DNA of 64,000 bases from Cydia pomonella (GCF_033807575.1 NC_084706.1:24280725-24344724), one strand, 5' to 3'. Numbered from the stretch's first letter, positions 24,122-37,365 are shown. The notes: generated by a model from the sequence alone, not told the origin. Translations and numbers: made by a program.

Positions 24122-24356
24122 AACCTTCATGCCTCATAACCGTAACGCCAAAAAACGTCACGCGATTATACACTATATTTGTTTTGCTCGTAAATTCCTT
24201 TAATCGCCAAATGAACATAAATAAGAATTAATGTGACGATCCTGTGCCACGGTAGTGTGATGTGGGTTGTAATGTGAGGGACTATTCGGGACAGAAAAGT
24301 TTACATATTAATAAATATAAAATAAATAAAATGTCTGAAAACAAATATAAAAAATT

Positions 24357-24700
24357 TTGACAGTAATATCTAATCCAGAAAATTTAAAAATGACCAAATA
24401 TAGGGGTTTCGGCGCCGAATACAATTTCATACCTTTTGGCGTCGAGACCCTTGGCCCGTGGGGTCCAAGTGCCCTTAAGCTCTTTAAGGACCTTTCAAAA
24501 AGGTTAGCAGAGGTCACCGGCGACCGCAGAGCTGGCAGCTTCCTCGCTCAAAGAATTAGTCTTGCAATACAGCGAGGAAATGCTGCCAGTATCTACGGCA
24601 CCATGCCGCAGGGGGATATTTTTAGTATTTTATTTTAGGTTTAGTATTATTTATTTTTAGATTTAGGTTTTAAGTTTTATAGTTTAATTATGTTTTATAC
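24357..24700 (+). pseudogene. LINE fragment, C-terminal coding part and 3' UTR
   Basis: It reads FIPFGVETLGPWGPSALKLF, KDLSKRLAEVTGDRRAGSF and LAQRISLAIQRGNAASIYGT, which I recognise as a terminal segment common in lepidopteran retrotransposon proteins, followed by a T-rich 3' UTR. It is 5'-truncated. Confidence 0.65.
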
Positions 24701-25254
24701 GATTACTCTAATATATGTCTAAAATCCAGAAATATGTGACCGTCCATAAGAAAAGGGTCCTTATGGCAGTTTCTAGTTACGGAGATTGACGTTTTTGTAG
24801 AATGCTTCAAAATTATCGTTTTTTTTGTGTATGCAAAATAGTAAAGTAGTAGACGTGTATCACTAGTGTACGTTGAGTATTTCTATATTAAAATTGGGTT
24901 CAAAGTTTAGTAGAAAAGGGTCCTTATGGCAGACCATAAACAAGAATGATGAATCTGTTGATAAAAATTGTTTAGTAAAATGTAGTTGCCACTGTTTCTT
25001 ATAAGCATGTATAATTTATATACATACGTATACTTTATTTACGGGTAGGTACAATTTTTTTTGGCTGACGTCAATTCTCATTTGGCGGCGGCGTGGAAAA
25101 ACGTAGCCGTTCTTCCTTTGTCATTTACCGCCGTTATCACTGTCTCTCTCCTACACGCGACAATTCGCTCACCGCACTCTTCACGCGTTGTTCTTACGTA
25201 ATTCATGACTAGCCCCTTAATGGTTACTGATTGGTGGTGCAAATATGTTTGCTT
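24701..25254. other. Unassigned sequence
   Basis: AAAAGGGTCCTTATGGCAG occurs twice (about 24753 and 24917), suggesting a small repeat. A G+C-rich stretch lies at 25080-25200. No gene is seen. Confidence 0.4.
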
Positions 25255-25715
25255 TAGTGTCCGACCGAAATATGTTTTTTTGCCGAAAACGAAACCGAAT
25301 GTTCGGCTTTGGCCCTAGTTTCGGCGGAAACATATGTAGACTTGTTAAAATCGTTGAAAAAAATCTTATAAGACCGTTTTTACGAGTATTCATATATATT
25401 AAGACTGCGTCGACCGTCTAGTGGTGCGTTAATTAGGGGAATTGTGTATTTTTAATTACTGTACCCATAAATCAGTATATATTTATTTTGTTGTTCTAGT
25501 TGTCCTACTTGTTGTTATTAACTTTATGTCTTTGTCACATAGTTTGTTTCACAGAGTACTAAACTTACGAAATGGTACTTCGTACTAGCTAAGTACCATT
25601 TCGTAAGTTTCGGCTCAGCCAAAAGGTTTGCTATACTTGGCAGAAACCGAAACTACGGCCGAAACATTATTTTTTGGCCGAAAATGGCCGAAACCGAACA
25701 TTCGGTCGGACACTA
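25255..25715. mobile_element. MITE with TIR TAGTGTCCGACCGAA
   Basis: Inverted ends TAGTGTCCGACCGAA and TTCGGTCGGACACTA enclose 461 bp. Both ends are followed by runs of CCGAAAC/GTTTCGG motifs (TGTTCGG, GCCGAAACCGAAC). A further internal palindrome surrounds ACGAAATGGTACTTCG at about 25560-25607. No coding capacity. The target duplication is not clear. Confidence 0.75.
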
Positions 25716-26768
25716 GTTCGCTTCCGGGATAACTCAGTACTGTGCAGTAGCGGCGCGTGGAAATTTTGGCTAGGCAACTCGGACCAAAAAAAAACACTTA
25801 CCTTGACATTATGTACTTATTTTTCCGTGATAAAAGTGAAGCGTGCGCTATGTGTGTCCTTGGGCGCGACCTTTTGCAGTTAGTGCATAAACCACCTTTG
25901 CCATACTAGTCATCACTGACTTCACGTAAACAGTGTATATGGAGTATGACAAAAGCGGCTTTGAAAAAAGCCTTTTGAACAGCATTCACATCCCAGCACG
26001 TTAGTTTAAAAAAAACACAAGCATTACAAATGTTAATTAAATAAAAAAACACCAAACCAGTGAAACTTAAAATACCGAGTAAAAAACATTACTTAAAAAG
26101 CTATCATGCACATCATTAAACCGAAACCAACGACCTGCTCTAATAGACAACACCTCTTGCAAACGCAACTTGCTTATTTACATAAAAATATATGACCATA
26201 TTAGTGAAACAAAATCACCAAGTTAAAACACGTCAATTAAAACCTATTATTGAATTATTAAACCGAAACCTGCCCTAATAGACTCAACACGTCTTTCAAA
26301 CCCTAAACACCTATTTAGAAAAACGTGCGTTTACTAACCTGCAAATATCATCAAACTACTTTTAGGTTTTGTTAATTAAAACGCGTTCCACGCGTTATTT
26401 AAAAAACACAAGGATTACACGTTTTAATGAAATAAGAAATGACCAAATCAGTAAAGCAAAGCTTAAATCACCAGCTAAAAAACACCAATTAAAAACTATC
26501 TTGCACATTATTAAACCGAAACCAGCAACCTGCCGTAAAGCTTTGCGAGCGAGACAGCGCTATGGTCATTACATAGCGATGTCTCGTTTGCACAACGCCA
26601 CGCCACGGCGCGCGGATCCGCGTCCGTGTGTTCGAGCCGTAATAGACTTAACAGTCTCAACACCTCTTGCTTTATTTAAAAAAACATGCATTTACCTTAA
26701 CTGAAAATAGGTTGAAAGCTGATTGATTTTTTAAATGATAATTTCTGATTTAGGCTTTAAATAACAGT
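25716..26768. repeat. Degenerate direct repeats, about three units
   Basis: From about 25990 to 26700 a block recurs three times with divergence. Each has ATTAAACCGAAACC, a TAATAGACT-like motif, and AAACAC...ATTACA...TTAA. The third unit is interrupted by a GC-rich insert at about 26540-26640. The 111-codon frame at 26369-26704 lies within it and is not a recognisable gene. Confidence 0.5.
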
Positions 26769-26991
26769 CTATTTGTATTGTAACATAATTCTGCGGTCTT
26801 TTTTAACAAAATGAGCCAAAACACTATCGTAAAATTCGTGACGTTTTTGAATTTTTAGCAGTAAATGTTTTTCTATTGAAATTATGGCCAACTTTGACAA
26901 TCTTTCTTCTTTTTGACAATTTCGCGTGTAGGTATGAATGCGCTTCAAGGCCGAAAACGATCTTTCCGCGGATACACCGATACGGGAAGAG
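26769..26991 (-). pseudogene. hAT-like transposase C-terminus, cut by foldback arm B
   Basis: On the minus strand the frame reads SSRIGVSAERSFSALKRIHT, then YTRNCQKEERLSKLAIISIE, KHLLLKIQKRHEFYDSVL and a stop. The SAERSFSALKRI...R..M/C...RLS.LA.. pattern is that of the hAT dimerisation region, as in ZMYM1-like domesticated or transposon proteins. The frame is open right up to the left end of arm B at 26992, so the rest of the protein should have been on the far side of that insertion; it is not in the window. Confidence 0.75.
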
Positions 26992-27897
26992 ACCCCCGTG
27001 AAGTTGACCACCCCAAATCGTTTGCCCGCAAATGGCATATCTATATCGTTTGTTCATCGTTAGTTCATGTTTGTTCAGTAGGTAAAATCGTAAGGACCCG
27101 ATTTTAACATGCATTTTTTTTAAAAACAAAATGGGGTGGCTGTCTTCACGCTAGCCACCCCAAACCACTTTTTGTAATTTTTTTTTGTCTAAATAGCAAG
27201 ATTTTCGTTAGTTCATCATTATTCAGGCATTAAAATCGTAAGGACCCGATTCCTTCATTTTTTTTTCATTTTTTTTGTGGGGTGGCTGTCTTCACGCTAG
27301 CCACCCCAAACCACTTTTTGTAATTTTTTTTGGTCTAGATAGCAAGATATTCGTTAGTTCATGTTTGTTCAGGCATTAAAATCGTAAGGACCCGATTCCT
27401 TCATTTTTTTTTTCATTTTTTTTGTGGGGTGGCTGTCTTCACGCTAGCCACCCCAAACCACTTTTTGTAATTTTTTTTGGTCTAGATAGCAAGATATTCG
27501 TTAGTTCATGTTTGTTCAGGCATTAAAATCGTAAGGACCCGATTCCTTCATTTTTTATTTTATTTTTAAAGTGGTTTGGGGTGGCTAGCGTGAAGACAGC
27601 CACCCCAAACCACTTTTTGTAAGTTTTTTTGGTCTAAATCGCAAGATATTCGTTGGTTCACGTTTGTTCAGGCATTTAAATCGTTCGGATCTCATAAAAT
27701 TTGCCATAAAAAAATAAAATCGAAAATTCATACGGAGACGCAACAAGCAATCGAGATAGATACAAACGATTCTATGGACTAAATAGAAAACTATAGACCA
27801 TATATATGGTCTATAGGTTAAAACTGTAACGGTTTATAACCGTTACAGTTTTCAAAGTGGTGTAGCTGTCTTCACACTAACCACCCCAACCCGAAAT
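26992..27897 (+). repeat. Left end domain B of a second foldback element
   Basis: It starts ACCCCCGTGAAGTTGACC like domain A, with the same hairpins and subrepeats. It differs from A and from C at sites where A and C agree: CGAAAATTC instead of CGAAAAATTC (near 27721), GAGATAGATAC instead of GAGATGGATAC, and GGTTTATAACC instead of GGTTATATAACC. Its left flank is CGGGAAGAG (26983-26991), with no matching copy at 45129. Confidence 0.9.
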
Positions 27898-30800
27898 CAG
27901 CCAGAGAAAAATAAAACTTGAAAATTTGAATAAATCAACTTATGTACCTTATTCAACGGCTAAAAAAAATAATCAGAATCGGGTCCTTACGATGCCACTT
28001 GCAGAATATCGTCAATGAATCAAGCTCATTCAAGGCAGATAAGTCATTTGCGGGCGCTCGAAACAGATTTGCCAGAAAAAAATAATATTTGAAAACTTTA
28101 ATAACCCAACATATGCTCCTAGGTCGAAGGCTGAAAAAAATAGACAGAGTCGGGTCCTTACGATGCTACTTGTAGAATATCATCACTGAATCAAGCTTAT
28201 TCAAGGTAGATAAGTCATTTGCGGGCGCTCGAAACAGATTTGCCAGAAAAAATAATATTTGAAAACTTTAATAACCCAACATATGCTCCTAGGTCGAAGA
28301 CAGAAAAAAATAGTCAGAGTCGGGTCCTTACGATGCCACTTGCAGAATATTATCAATGAATCAAGTTTATTCAAGGCAGATAAGTCATTTGCGGGCGCTC
28401 GAAACAGATTTGCCAGAAAAAATATATATTTGAAAACTTTAATAACCCAACATATGCTCCTAGGTCGAAGGCTGAAAAAATAGACAGAGTCGGGTCCTTA
28501 CGATGCCACTCACAGAATGTCATAACTAGATCATGCTTATTCAAGGTAGATAAGTCATTAGCGGGCGCTCGAAACAGATTTGCCAGAAAAAATAATATTT
28601 GAAAACTTTAATTACCCAACATATGCTCCTAGGTCGAAGGCTGAAAAAAATAGTCAGAGTCGGGTTCTTACGAAGCTACTTGCAGAATTTCGTCACTGAA
28701 TTATGCTTATTCAAGGCAGAAAAGTCATTTGCGGGCGGTCAAAACAGATTTGCCAGAAAAAAATAATATTTGAAAACATTAATAACCTAACATATGCTCC
28801 TAGGTCGAAGGCTGAAAAAAAATAGTCAGAGTCGGGTCCTTACGATGCCACTTGCAAAATATCATCACTGAATCATGTTTATTCAAGGCAGATAAGTCAT
28901 TTGCGGGCGCTCAAAACAGATGAGCCAGAAAAAAAATATATTTGAAAACTTTAATAACCCAACATATGCTCCTAGGTATAAGGCTGAAAAAAATAGTCAG
29001 AGTCGGGTCCATACGATGCCACTTGCAGAATATTGTCACTAGATCATGCTTTTTCAAGGCAGATAAGTTATTTGCGGGCGCTCAAAACAGATTTGCCAGA
29101 AAAAAATAATATTTGAAAACTTTAATAACCCAACATATGCTCCTAGGTCGAAGGCTGAAAAAAATAGTCAGAGTCGGGTTCTTACGATGCCACTTGCAGA
29201 ATATCATCACTGAATTAAGCTTATTCAAGGCAGATAAGTCATTTGCGGGCGCTTGAAACAGATTTGCCAGAAAAAAATAATATTTGAAAACTTTAATAAC
29301 CCAACATATGCTCCTAGGTCGAAGGCTGAAAAAAATAGTCAGAGTCGGGTCCTTACGATGCCACTAACAGAATGTTGTAACTAGATCATGTTTATTCAAG
29401 GTAGATAAGTCATTTGCGGGCGCTCAAAACAGATTTGCCAGAAAAAAATAATATTTGAAAACATTAATAACCCAACATATGCTCCTAGGTCGAAGGCTGA
29501 AAAAAATAGACAGAGTCGGGTCCTTACGAAGCTACTTGCAGACTATCGTCACTGGATTATGCTTATTCAAGGCACATAAGTCATTTGCGGGCGCTCAAAA
29601 CAGATATGCCAGAAAAAAATAATATTTAAAAACTTTAATAACCTAACATATGCTCCTAGGTCGAAGGCTGAAAAAAATAGTCAGAGTCGGGTCCTTACGA
29701 TGCCACTTGCAGAATATCATCACTGAATCAAGCCATTTCAAGGCAGATAAGTCATTTGCGGGCGCTCGAAACAGATTTGCCAGAAAAAAATAAAATTTGA
29801 AAACTTTAATAACCCAACATATGCTCCTAGGTCGAAGGCTGAAAAAAATAGTCAGAGTCGGGTCCTTACGATGCCACTTACAGAATATCATCAATAAATC
29901 AAGCTTATTCAAGGCAGATAAGTCATTTGCGGGCGCTCGAAACAGATTTGCCAGAAAAAAATAATATTTGAAAACTTTAATAACCCAACATATGCTCCTA
30001 GGTCGAAGGCTGAAAAAAATAGTCAGAGTCGGGTCCTTACGATGCCACTTGTAGAATATCATCACTGAATCAAGCTTATTCAAGGCAGATAAGTCATTTG
30101 CGGGCACTCGAAACAGATTTGCCAGAAAAAATAATATTTGAAAACTTTAATAACCCAACATATGCTCCTAGGTCGAAGGCTGAAAAAAATAGTCAGAGTC
30201 GGGTCCTTACGATGCCACTCACAGAATATCGTAACTAGATCATGTTTATTCAAGGTAGATAAGTCATTTGCGGGCGGTCAAAACAGTTTTGCCAGAAAAA
30301 AATAATATTTGAAAACATTAATAACCCAACATATGCTCCTAGGTCGAAGGCTGAAAAAAATAGACAGAGTCGGGTCCTTACGATGCCACTTACAGACTAT
30401 CGTCACTAGATTATACTTATTCAAGGCACATAAGTCATTTGCGGGCGCTCAAAACAGATTTGCCAGAAACAAATAATATTTGAAAACTTTAATAACCCAA
30501 CATATGCTCCTAGGTCGAAGGCTGAAAAAAATAGACAGAGTCGGGTCCTTACGATGCCACTTGCAGAATGTCATAACTGAATCAAGCTTATTCAAGGTAG
30601 ATAAGTCATTTGCGGGCGCTCAAAACAGATTTGCCAGAAAAAAATAATATTTGAAAACTTTAATAACCCAACATATGCTCCTAGGTCTAAGGCTGAAAAA
30701 AATAGTCAGAGTCGGGTCCTTACGATGCCACTTGCAGAATATCATCACTAAATCAAGCTTATTCAAGGCAGGTAAGTCATTTGCGGGCGCTCAAAACAGA

Positions 30801-33660
30801 TTAGCCAGAAAAAAAATATATTTGAAAACTTTAATAACCTAACATATGCTCCTAGTTATAAGGCTGAAAAAAATAGTCAGAGTCGGGTCCTTACGATGCC
30901 ACTCACAGAATATCGTAACTAGATCATGCTTATTCAAGGCAGATAAGTCATTTGCGGGCGCTCAAAACAGATTTGTCAGAAAAAAATAATATTTGAAAAC
31001 TTTAATAACCTAACATATGCTCCTAGGTCCAAGGCTGAAAAAAATAGTCAGAGTCGGGTCCTTACGATGCCACTTGCAGAATATCATCGCTGAATCAAGC
31101 TTATTTAAGGCAGATAAGTCATTTGCGGGCGCTCGAAACAGATTTGCCAGAAAAAAATAATATTTGAAAACTTTAATAACCCAACATATGCTCCTAGGTC
31201 GAAGGCTGAAAAAAATAGTCAGAGTCGGGTTCTTACGATGCCACTTGCAGAATGTCGTAACTAGATCATGTTTATTCAAGGTAGATAAGTCATTTGCGGG
31301 CGCTCAAAACAGATTTGCCAGAAAAAAATAATATTTGAAAACATTAATAACCCAACATATGCTCCTAGGTCGAAGGCTGAAAAAAATAGACAGAGTCGGG
31401 TCCTTACGATGCCACTTGCAGACTATCGTCACTAGATTATACTTATTCAAGGCACATAAGTCATTTGCGGGCGCTCAAAATAGATTTGCCAGAAAAAAAT
31501 AATATTTGAAAACTTTAATAACCCTAACATATGCTCCTAGGTCGAAGGCTGAAAAAAATAGTCAGAGTCGGGTCCTTACGATGCCACTTGCAGACTATCA
31601 TCACTGAATCAAGCTTATTTAAGGCACATAAGTCATTTGCGGGCGCTCGAAAACAGATTTGCCAGAAAAAAATAAATATTTGAAAACTTTAATAACCCAA
31701 CATATGCTCCTAGGTCGAAGGCTGAAAAAATAGTCAGAGTCGGGTCCTTACGATGCCACTTGCAGAATATTATCAATGAATCAAGCTTATTCAAGGCAGA
31801 TAAGTCATTTGCGGGCGCTCGAAACAGATTTGCCAGAAAAAAATAATATTTGAAAACTTTAATAACCCAACATATGCTCCTAGGTCGAAGGCTGAAAAAA
31901 ATAGACAGAGTCGGGTCCTTACGATGCCACTTGCAGAATATCATAACTGAATCAAGCTTATTCAAGGCAGATAAGTCATTTGCGGGCGCTCGAAACAGAT
32001 TTGCCAGAAAAAAATAATATTTGAAAACTTTAATAACCCAACATATGCTCCTAGGTCGAAGGCTGAAAAAAATAGTCAGAGTCGGGTTCTTACGATGCCA
32101 CTCACAGAATTTCGTAACTAGATCATGTTTATTCAAGGTAGATAAGTCATTTGCGGGCGGTCAAACAGATTTGCCAGAAAAAAATAATATTGAAAACTTT
32201 AATAACCCAACATATGCTCCTAGGTCGAAGGCTGAAAAAAATAGTCAGAGTCGGGTCCTTACGATGCCTACTTGCAGAATATCGTCACTGAATTATGCTT
32301 ATTCAAGGCAGATAAGTCATTTGCGGGCGCTCAAAACAGATTTGCCAGAAAAAAATAATATTTGAAAACTTAATAACCAACATATGCTCCTAGGTCGAAG
32401 GCTGAAAAAAAATAGTCAGAGTCGGGTTCTTACGATGCCACTCCCAGAATGTTGTAACTAGATCATGTTTATTCAAGGTAGATAAGTCATTTGCGGGCGG
32501 TCAAAACAGATTTGCCAGAAAAAAATAATATTTGAAAACATTAATAACCCACCATATGCTCCTAGGTCGAAGGCTGAAAAAAATAGACAGCGTCGGGTCC
32601 TTACGAAGCTACTTGCAAAATATCATCACTGAATCATGTTTATTCAAGGCAGATAAGTCATTTGCGGGCGCTCAAAACAGATGAGCCAGAAAAAAAATAT
32701 ATTTGAAAACTTTAATAAGCTAACATATGCTCCTAGTTATAAGAATGCAAAAAATAGTCAGAGTCGGGTACATACGATGCCACTTGCAGAATTTTGTCAC
32801 TAGATCATGCTTATTTAAGGCAGATAAGTTATTTGCGGGCGCTCAAAACAGATTTGCCAGAAAAAAATAATATTTGAAAACTTTAATAACCCAACATATG
32901 CTCCTAGGTCGAAGGCTGAAAAAAATAGTCAGAGTCGGGTTCTTACGATGCCACTTGCAGAATATCGTCAATGGATTATGCTTATTCAAGGCAGATAAGT
33001 CATTTGCGGGCGCTTGAAACAGATTTGCCAGAAAAAAATAATATTTGAAAACTTTAATAACCCACCATATGCTCCTAGGTCGAAGGCTGAAAAAAATAGT
33101 CAGAGTCGGGTCCTTACAATGCCACTTGCAGAATTTCGTAACTAGATCATGCTTATTCAAGGTAAATAAGTCATTTGCGGGCGCTCAAAACAGATTTGCC
33201 AGAAAAAAATAATATTTGAAAACATTAATAACCCAACATATGCTCCTAGGTCGAAGGCTGAAAAAAATAGACAGAGTCGGGTCCTTACGAAGCTAATTGC
33301 AGACTATCGTCACTGGATTATTCTTATTCAAGGCACATAAGTCATTTGCGGGCGCTCAAAACAGATTTGCCAGAAAAAATAATATTTGAAAACTTTAATA
33401 ACCTAACATATGCTCCTAGGTCGAAGGCTGAATAAAATAGTCAGAGTCGGGTCCTTACGATGCCACTTGCAGAATATCATCACTGAATCAAGCCATTTCA
33501 AGGCAGATAAGTCATTTGCGGGCGCTCGAAACAGATTTGCCAGAAAAAATAATATTTGAAAACTTTAATAACCCAACATATGGTTCTAGGTCGAAGGCTG
33601 AAAAAAATAGTCAGAGTCGGGTGCTTACGATGCTACTTGCAGAATATCGTCAATGGACTA
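27898..33660 (+). repeat. 171-bp satellite array B (about 34 units)
   Basis: Same unit and orientation as array A. It ends in a partial unit at about 33660, where unrelated sequence begins (GGCCGTCTAGATTG). It lacks the variant unit with ACTCATTTTATGCTCC that both arrays A and C carry next to their end domains. Several units have single-base indels that break the reverse-strand frame. Confidence 0.95.
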
Positions 33661-34048
33661 TGCTAGGCCGTCTAGATTGTTCAAAAACTGAGAAAAATGC
33701 ATATTATCCACATAGGGGGAAAAGTAATCAGATGCAAATCCTTATGTTAGCTGGTGGAATTGACTTTTACATGATGATTTTGAATGATACATTTTTTATT
33801 AAGTACGTTTATTTGGTTTGAATTTTTGGTATTTCATAGTTAGTATTTTCTTCGGATTGGTGTGGTGAAAATTTGTTGTTTCACTCGGAGGCAATGTTTG
33901 TTTAACCGCTCGTGCTAATATTGATACCCGAGCAAGTGAAAGATTCATATTTGAACCACGAGTGTACCCCCTTGTAAAACAAATAACTATTTCTATTTCA
34001 CCAAATGTCAGCATATTATCGTTAACAATATTTAAAAAGTATAAAAAA
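33661..34048. other. Unassigned interior sequence between arrays B and C
   Basis: No gene is seen. The frames at 33516-33821 and 33799-34077 run out of neighbouring repeats. Confidence 0.45.
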
Positions 34049-34871
34049 GCGGCCAAGTGCGAGTCGGACTCGCCCATGAAGGGTTCCGTACCATTTATGA
34101 CGTATTAAAAAAACTACTTATTAGATCTTGTTCAAACCAATTTTCGGTGGAAGTTTGCATTGTAATGTATATCATATATTTTTTAAGATTTTTCATTCTG
34201 TTATTTTAGAAGTTACAGGGGGGGGGGCACACATTTTTTCACTTTGGAAGTGTCTCTCGCGCAAACTATTCAGTTTAGAAAAAAATTATATTAGAAACCT
34301 AAATATCATTTTTTAAGACCTATCCCCGACACGTATGAGTTTTATGAATTTTTTTTTTTTTAATTTTATGACGTATATAAAAAAAAACTACTTACTAGAT
34401 CTCGTTCAAACTAATTTTCCGTGGAATTTTGCATGGCAATGTATACCATATATTCTTTTTCGATTTTACATTCTGTCATTTTAGAAGTTACGGGGGGGGG
34501 GGGGACACATTTTAACACTTTGGAAGTGTCTCTCGCGCAAACTATTCAGCTTAGAAAAAATTTATTTTCGAAGCCTCAATATCATTTTTGAAGACCTATC
34601 CCTAGATACCCCACACGTATGGGTTTGATGAAAAAAGATTTTTTTAGTTTCAGTTCTAACTATGGGGAACCCCCAAAATTTATTGTTTTTTTTTTTCTAT
34701 TTTTGTGTAAAAATCTTAATGCGGTTCATAGAATACATCTACTTACCAAGTTTGAACAGTATAGCTCTTATAGTTTCTGTGTCTTAAAGTGGCTGTGACA
34801 TAATCGGACAGACAGACGGACATGACGAATCTATAAGGGTTCCGTTTTTTGCCATTTGGCTACGGAACCCT
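34049..34871 (+). mobile_element. Non-autonomous interspersed element GCGGCCAAG... with internal duplication
   Basis: It starts GCGGCCAAGTGCGAGTCGGA, contains AAGGGTTCCGTA near the left and TTTGGCTACGGAACCCTT at the right, so GGGTTCCGTA/TACGGAACCC are inverted. A ~270-bp inner block (ACTAGATCTCGTTCAAA, GTGGAA.TTTGCAT, G-run, CTTTGGAAGTGTCTCTCGCG) is present twice in tandem. A single-block copy is at 50913-51458. I recognise it as a common lepidopteran repeat but cannot assign a class. Confidence 0.75.
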
Positions 34872-34917
34872 TAAATGGTTTATATGGAAAAATATTAAAC
34901 ATTGAACATTTTGGCAA

Positions 34918-35300
34918 TTAGAGAAAAAGTATTTTTTACATTTCAAATATTGTTAAAGTCTGACCAGGAATGATCACGCACCATATTGCGGAATTTCATT
35001 GGAACTAAATTTTTCACACTAAACTGAACAACAATGATCATATATTTCTGATAAAGCTTTAACAATGTGCTGATATTCCGTGAAACGAAAAACGATTATC
35101 AGGTCCGACATCGGGAATGATTTCGGGCCCGATATCGGCAAGTGTGAATGTAATTGGCGCTATAGGGAGTGTGGATGTAATTGGCACTTAAGCCAGTCTT
35201 CACATTTGATACGCCGCTCCCGTCTGCTATTGGGACATCGTTATATAAACAAGTAGCGTTGTCACGCTCATACACCAGAGGCACCAGAGCGATTGTGAAT
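34918..35300. repeat. Inverted-repeat partner 1 with CGGGCCCGATATCGG palindromes
   Basis: TTTTTACATTTCAAATATTG followed by GTGCTGATATTCCGTGAAACG and AACGATTATC is the inverse of 38330-38410. It carries GATTTCGGGCCCGATATCGG palindromic motifs and repeats of GTGTGGATGTAATTGGCACT. It probably marks one end of an element of about 3.5 kb whose other end lies near 38450. Confidence 0.55.
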
Positions 35301-35764
35301 CTGCATCAGTTGTGAAAACCTCTTAAGTGCATTTTTTTCTGTCCGTTAGTCGTACCACGAGCTAACATTTACATTAGACTACGTGAACTTGATAGCATTC
35401 CCTCTCTATCGCATCAATGCGTCACTGCGAGCGAGATGTGCTGCGATCGAGTTCACGCAGTCTTTGATAACGTATACTGCATGTAGCAACTGCTGGTAGC
35501 CATACAGTAGTCAATTTGTCATGGCCACAATTGAAAAAAGCACGGAGATTATCCGGATAGGGTACATTGGCCAAAAAGTGTGTCCACATGAGAAGTCAAG
35601 GTTGGCCGTTGCATCTCTTTCTAATTAGGGTGACCATGAGTTATATGTATCTGGGATATTAGGATATTCGTGCATAGTCAGAGAGAATCTGACTGTCTTT
35701 TTCTGTGCTAGTATAATGGCCCCTGAAAAGGGATGGATATAGTTTTTTCTTTTCTGTAAATACT
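35301..35764. other. Unassigned sequence
   Basis: I recognise no gene or delimitable element. An inverted pair ACGTGAACTTGATAGCAT and GATCGAGTTCACGCAG lies at about 35382-35460. Confidence 0.4.
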
Positions 35765-36555
35765 TATTGATTATAAAAACATGTTAAACTACCTTTAGTG
35801 GATCTCTAATGAGCATATTTTTGTAAATATTTAATTTAAAATATCTTTTAACACACATCACGTGACCCAAGTCGAAACGACATTGAAGATTCTGATGATA
35901 TCACAACTCTCGGTTTGACATTGGGCTATAACGGCGAAAATCGAAGTTCGTCAATTGCGGGCATTTTTCTCTGTCACTCCAATTACGTCTTAGTAGGAGT
36001 AAAAGAGAATGATCCCCGCAATATGCGATTATCGGTTTTCGCGGTAGGCACCCCGTTGTCTGTTCTCAGTACAAAATTTAATACTCAAGCCATAGCCATT
36101 TTGGTGGTGGGCAATTAATTGAAGCTTCGATATCTTCACTAAAAGTTAACATCATAGAAATGCTATTGGATAATGAATACTTTATGATATAACAAAATAA
36201 CTCAATTATTACAGAAAACATATTTTATTAGTTGGTTAAAAACCCACACGCACACATACACAGCTTGCTTACCACCTAAATGGCTACGGCTTGAGTATTA
36301 AAATTTTGTACTGAGAACAGACAACAGGGGGCCTTGGTGTTTACGTGTGTATGTACATAGTTATGTATCAAACCGTAAACTGTGACCTCACACAATTTTT
36401 AAAGAGTATTTTGAGCGCGAAAGCATGTGTCAAAATATATTTTGTTAATTTGACATATTTAAAGCTGTTTTTAGGGTAAAAGTTGAATTTTAAGGGCAAC
36501 ATTTGATTAATATAGAACGTATTACAAGCGTTTAAAAAATGGAAACAACCCTATT
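35765..36555. mobile_element. MITE interrupted by a nested foldback element
   Basis: 35765-35924 and 36345-36555 match, in order, the intact element at 55444-55926 (for example AACATGTTAAACTAC, CACAACTCTCGG, AAACCGTAAACTGTGAC) and end with TGGAAACAACCCTATT. Between them sits about 420 bp with its own inverted arms (TGTCTGTTCTCAGTACAAAA and its inverse ending at 36329). This is a clear element-in-element insertion. Confidence 0.7.
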
Positions 36556-36671
36556 GACGAACTTTGATTTTTGCGATTAAAGCCCTGATTTACAACCGTG
36601 CCGAGTCTTGGCAAGCGTCAGGGGCGCAGCTATAAGGTAGAATGAGATAGCAATATCGCTTGCTTCCTCTA

Positions 36672-37365
36672 AAGGTGCACACACCAAGCCAACCAACGCC
36701 AACGAAACTGTTTTGCCGACCTCCGTTGGCCCTGTTTGGACGCCTCAACAAACGCCAACGACCGTTCGATAATCATTAGTTAGCGTGTGCCGGGAATGTG
36801 CTGCGTGGCAGAGTCAATTGCCTGCGTACACACACACCAGACCAACAAACGCCAACGAAAGATATTCGGCGTTGGCTACCGCTCGTTCCCGCACGGTTCT
36901 TGAAGATGCGTCCAAAGAACGAATCTTCGCGAACCAACGATTGTGGGGTAGCCAACGTTAATAAAAAATTAACAAAAACATGTCATCGTTACTCCGCTCT
37001 TTGTTTTTCTCCACTGTTTATGTTTTTTTAGTTTGAATCTAATCATTAGGTTATAAAGTCACTACAGTCTGCCAGTTCGACAGCTTCAACTGAGCAGTCG
37101 TTTGTTGGCCTTCGGCATCCAGTCCACACCGCTTTAGGTCGATTGCTTCAAATCCTTTGATGTTGCCGCTTCACTGCGGATCACCCGCACACGCCAAACA
37201 ATCGTTGGCGTTTGTTAATCCGTCCAGACTCAGCCAACGAAGGCCAGCGAAACCCATTCGTCTGGCCTGGTCTGTACGCACCTGAATGGAACCCAACGAA
37301 CATGCGACAACCAACACTGAAAAACGTTCATTGGCGTTCGTTGGCTTGATGTGTGTACGCACCTT
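36672..37365. mobile_element. MITE with CCAACGCCAACGAA motif cluster
   Basis: The left end AAGGTGCACACACCAAGCCA mirrors the right end TGGCTTGATGTGTGTACGCA plus CCTT. The 694 bp between contains more than ten copies of CCAACG/CGTTGG motifs in both orientations, dense near each end. No protein-coding feature was recognised. Confidence 0.7.
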
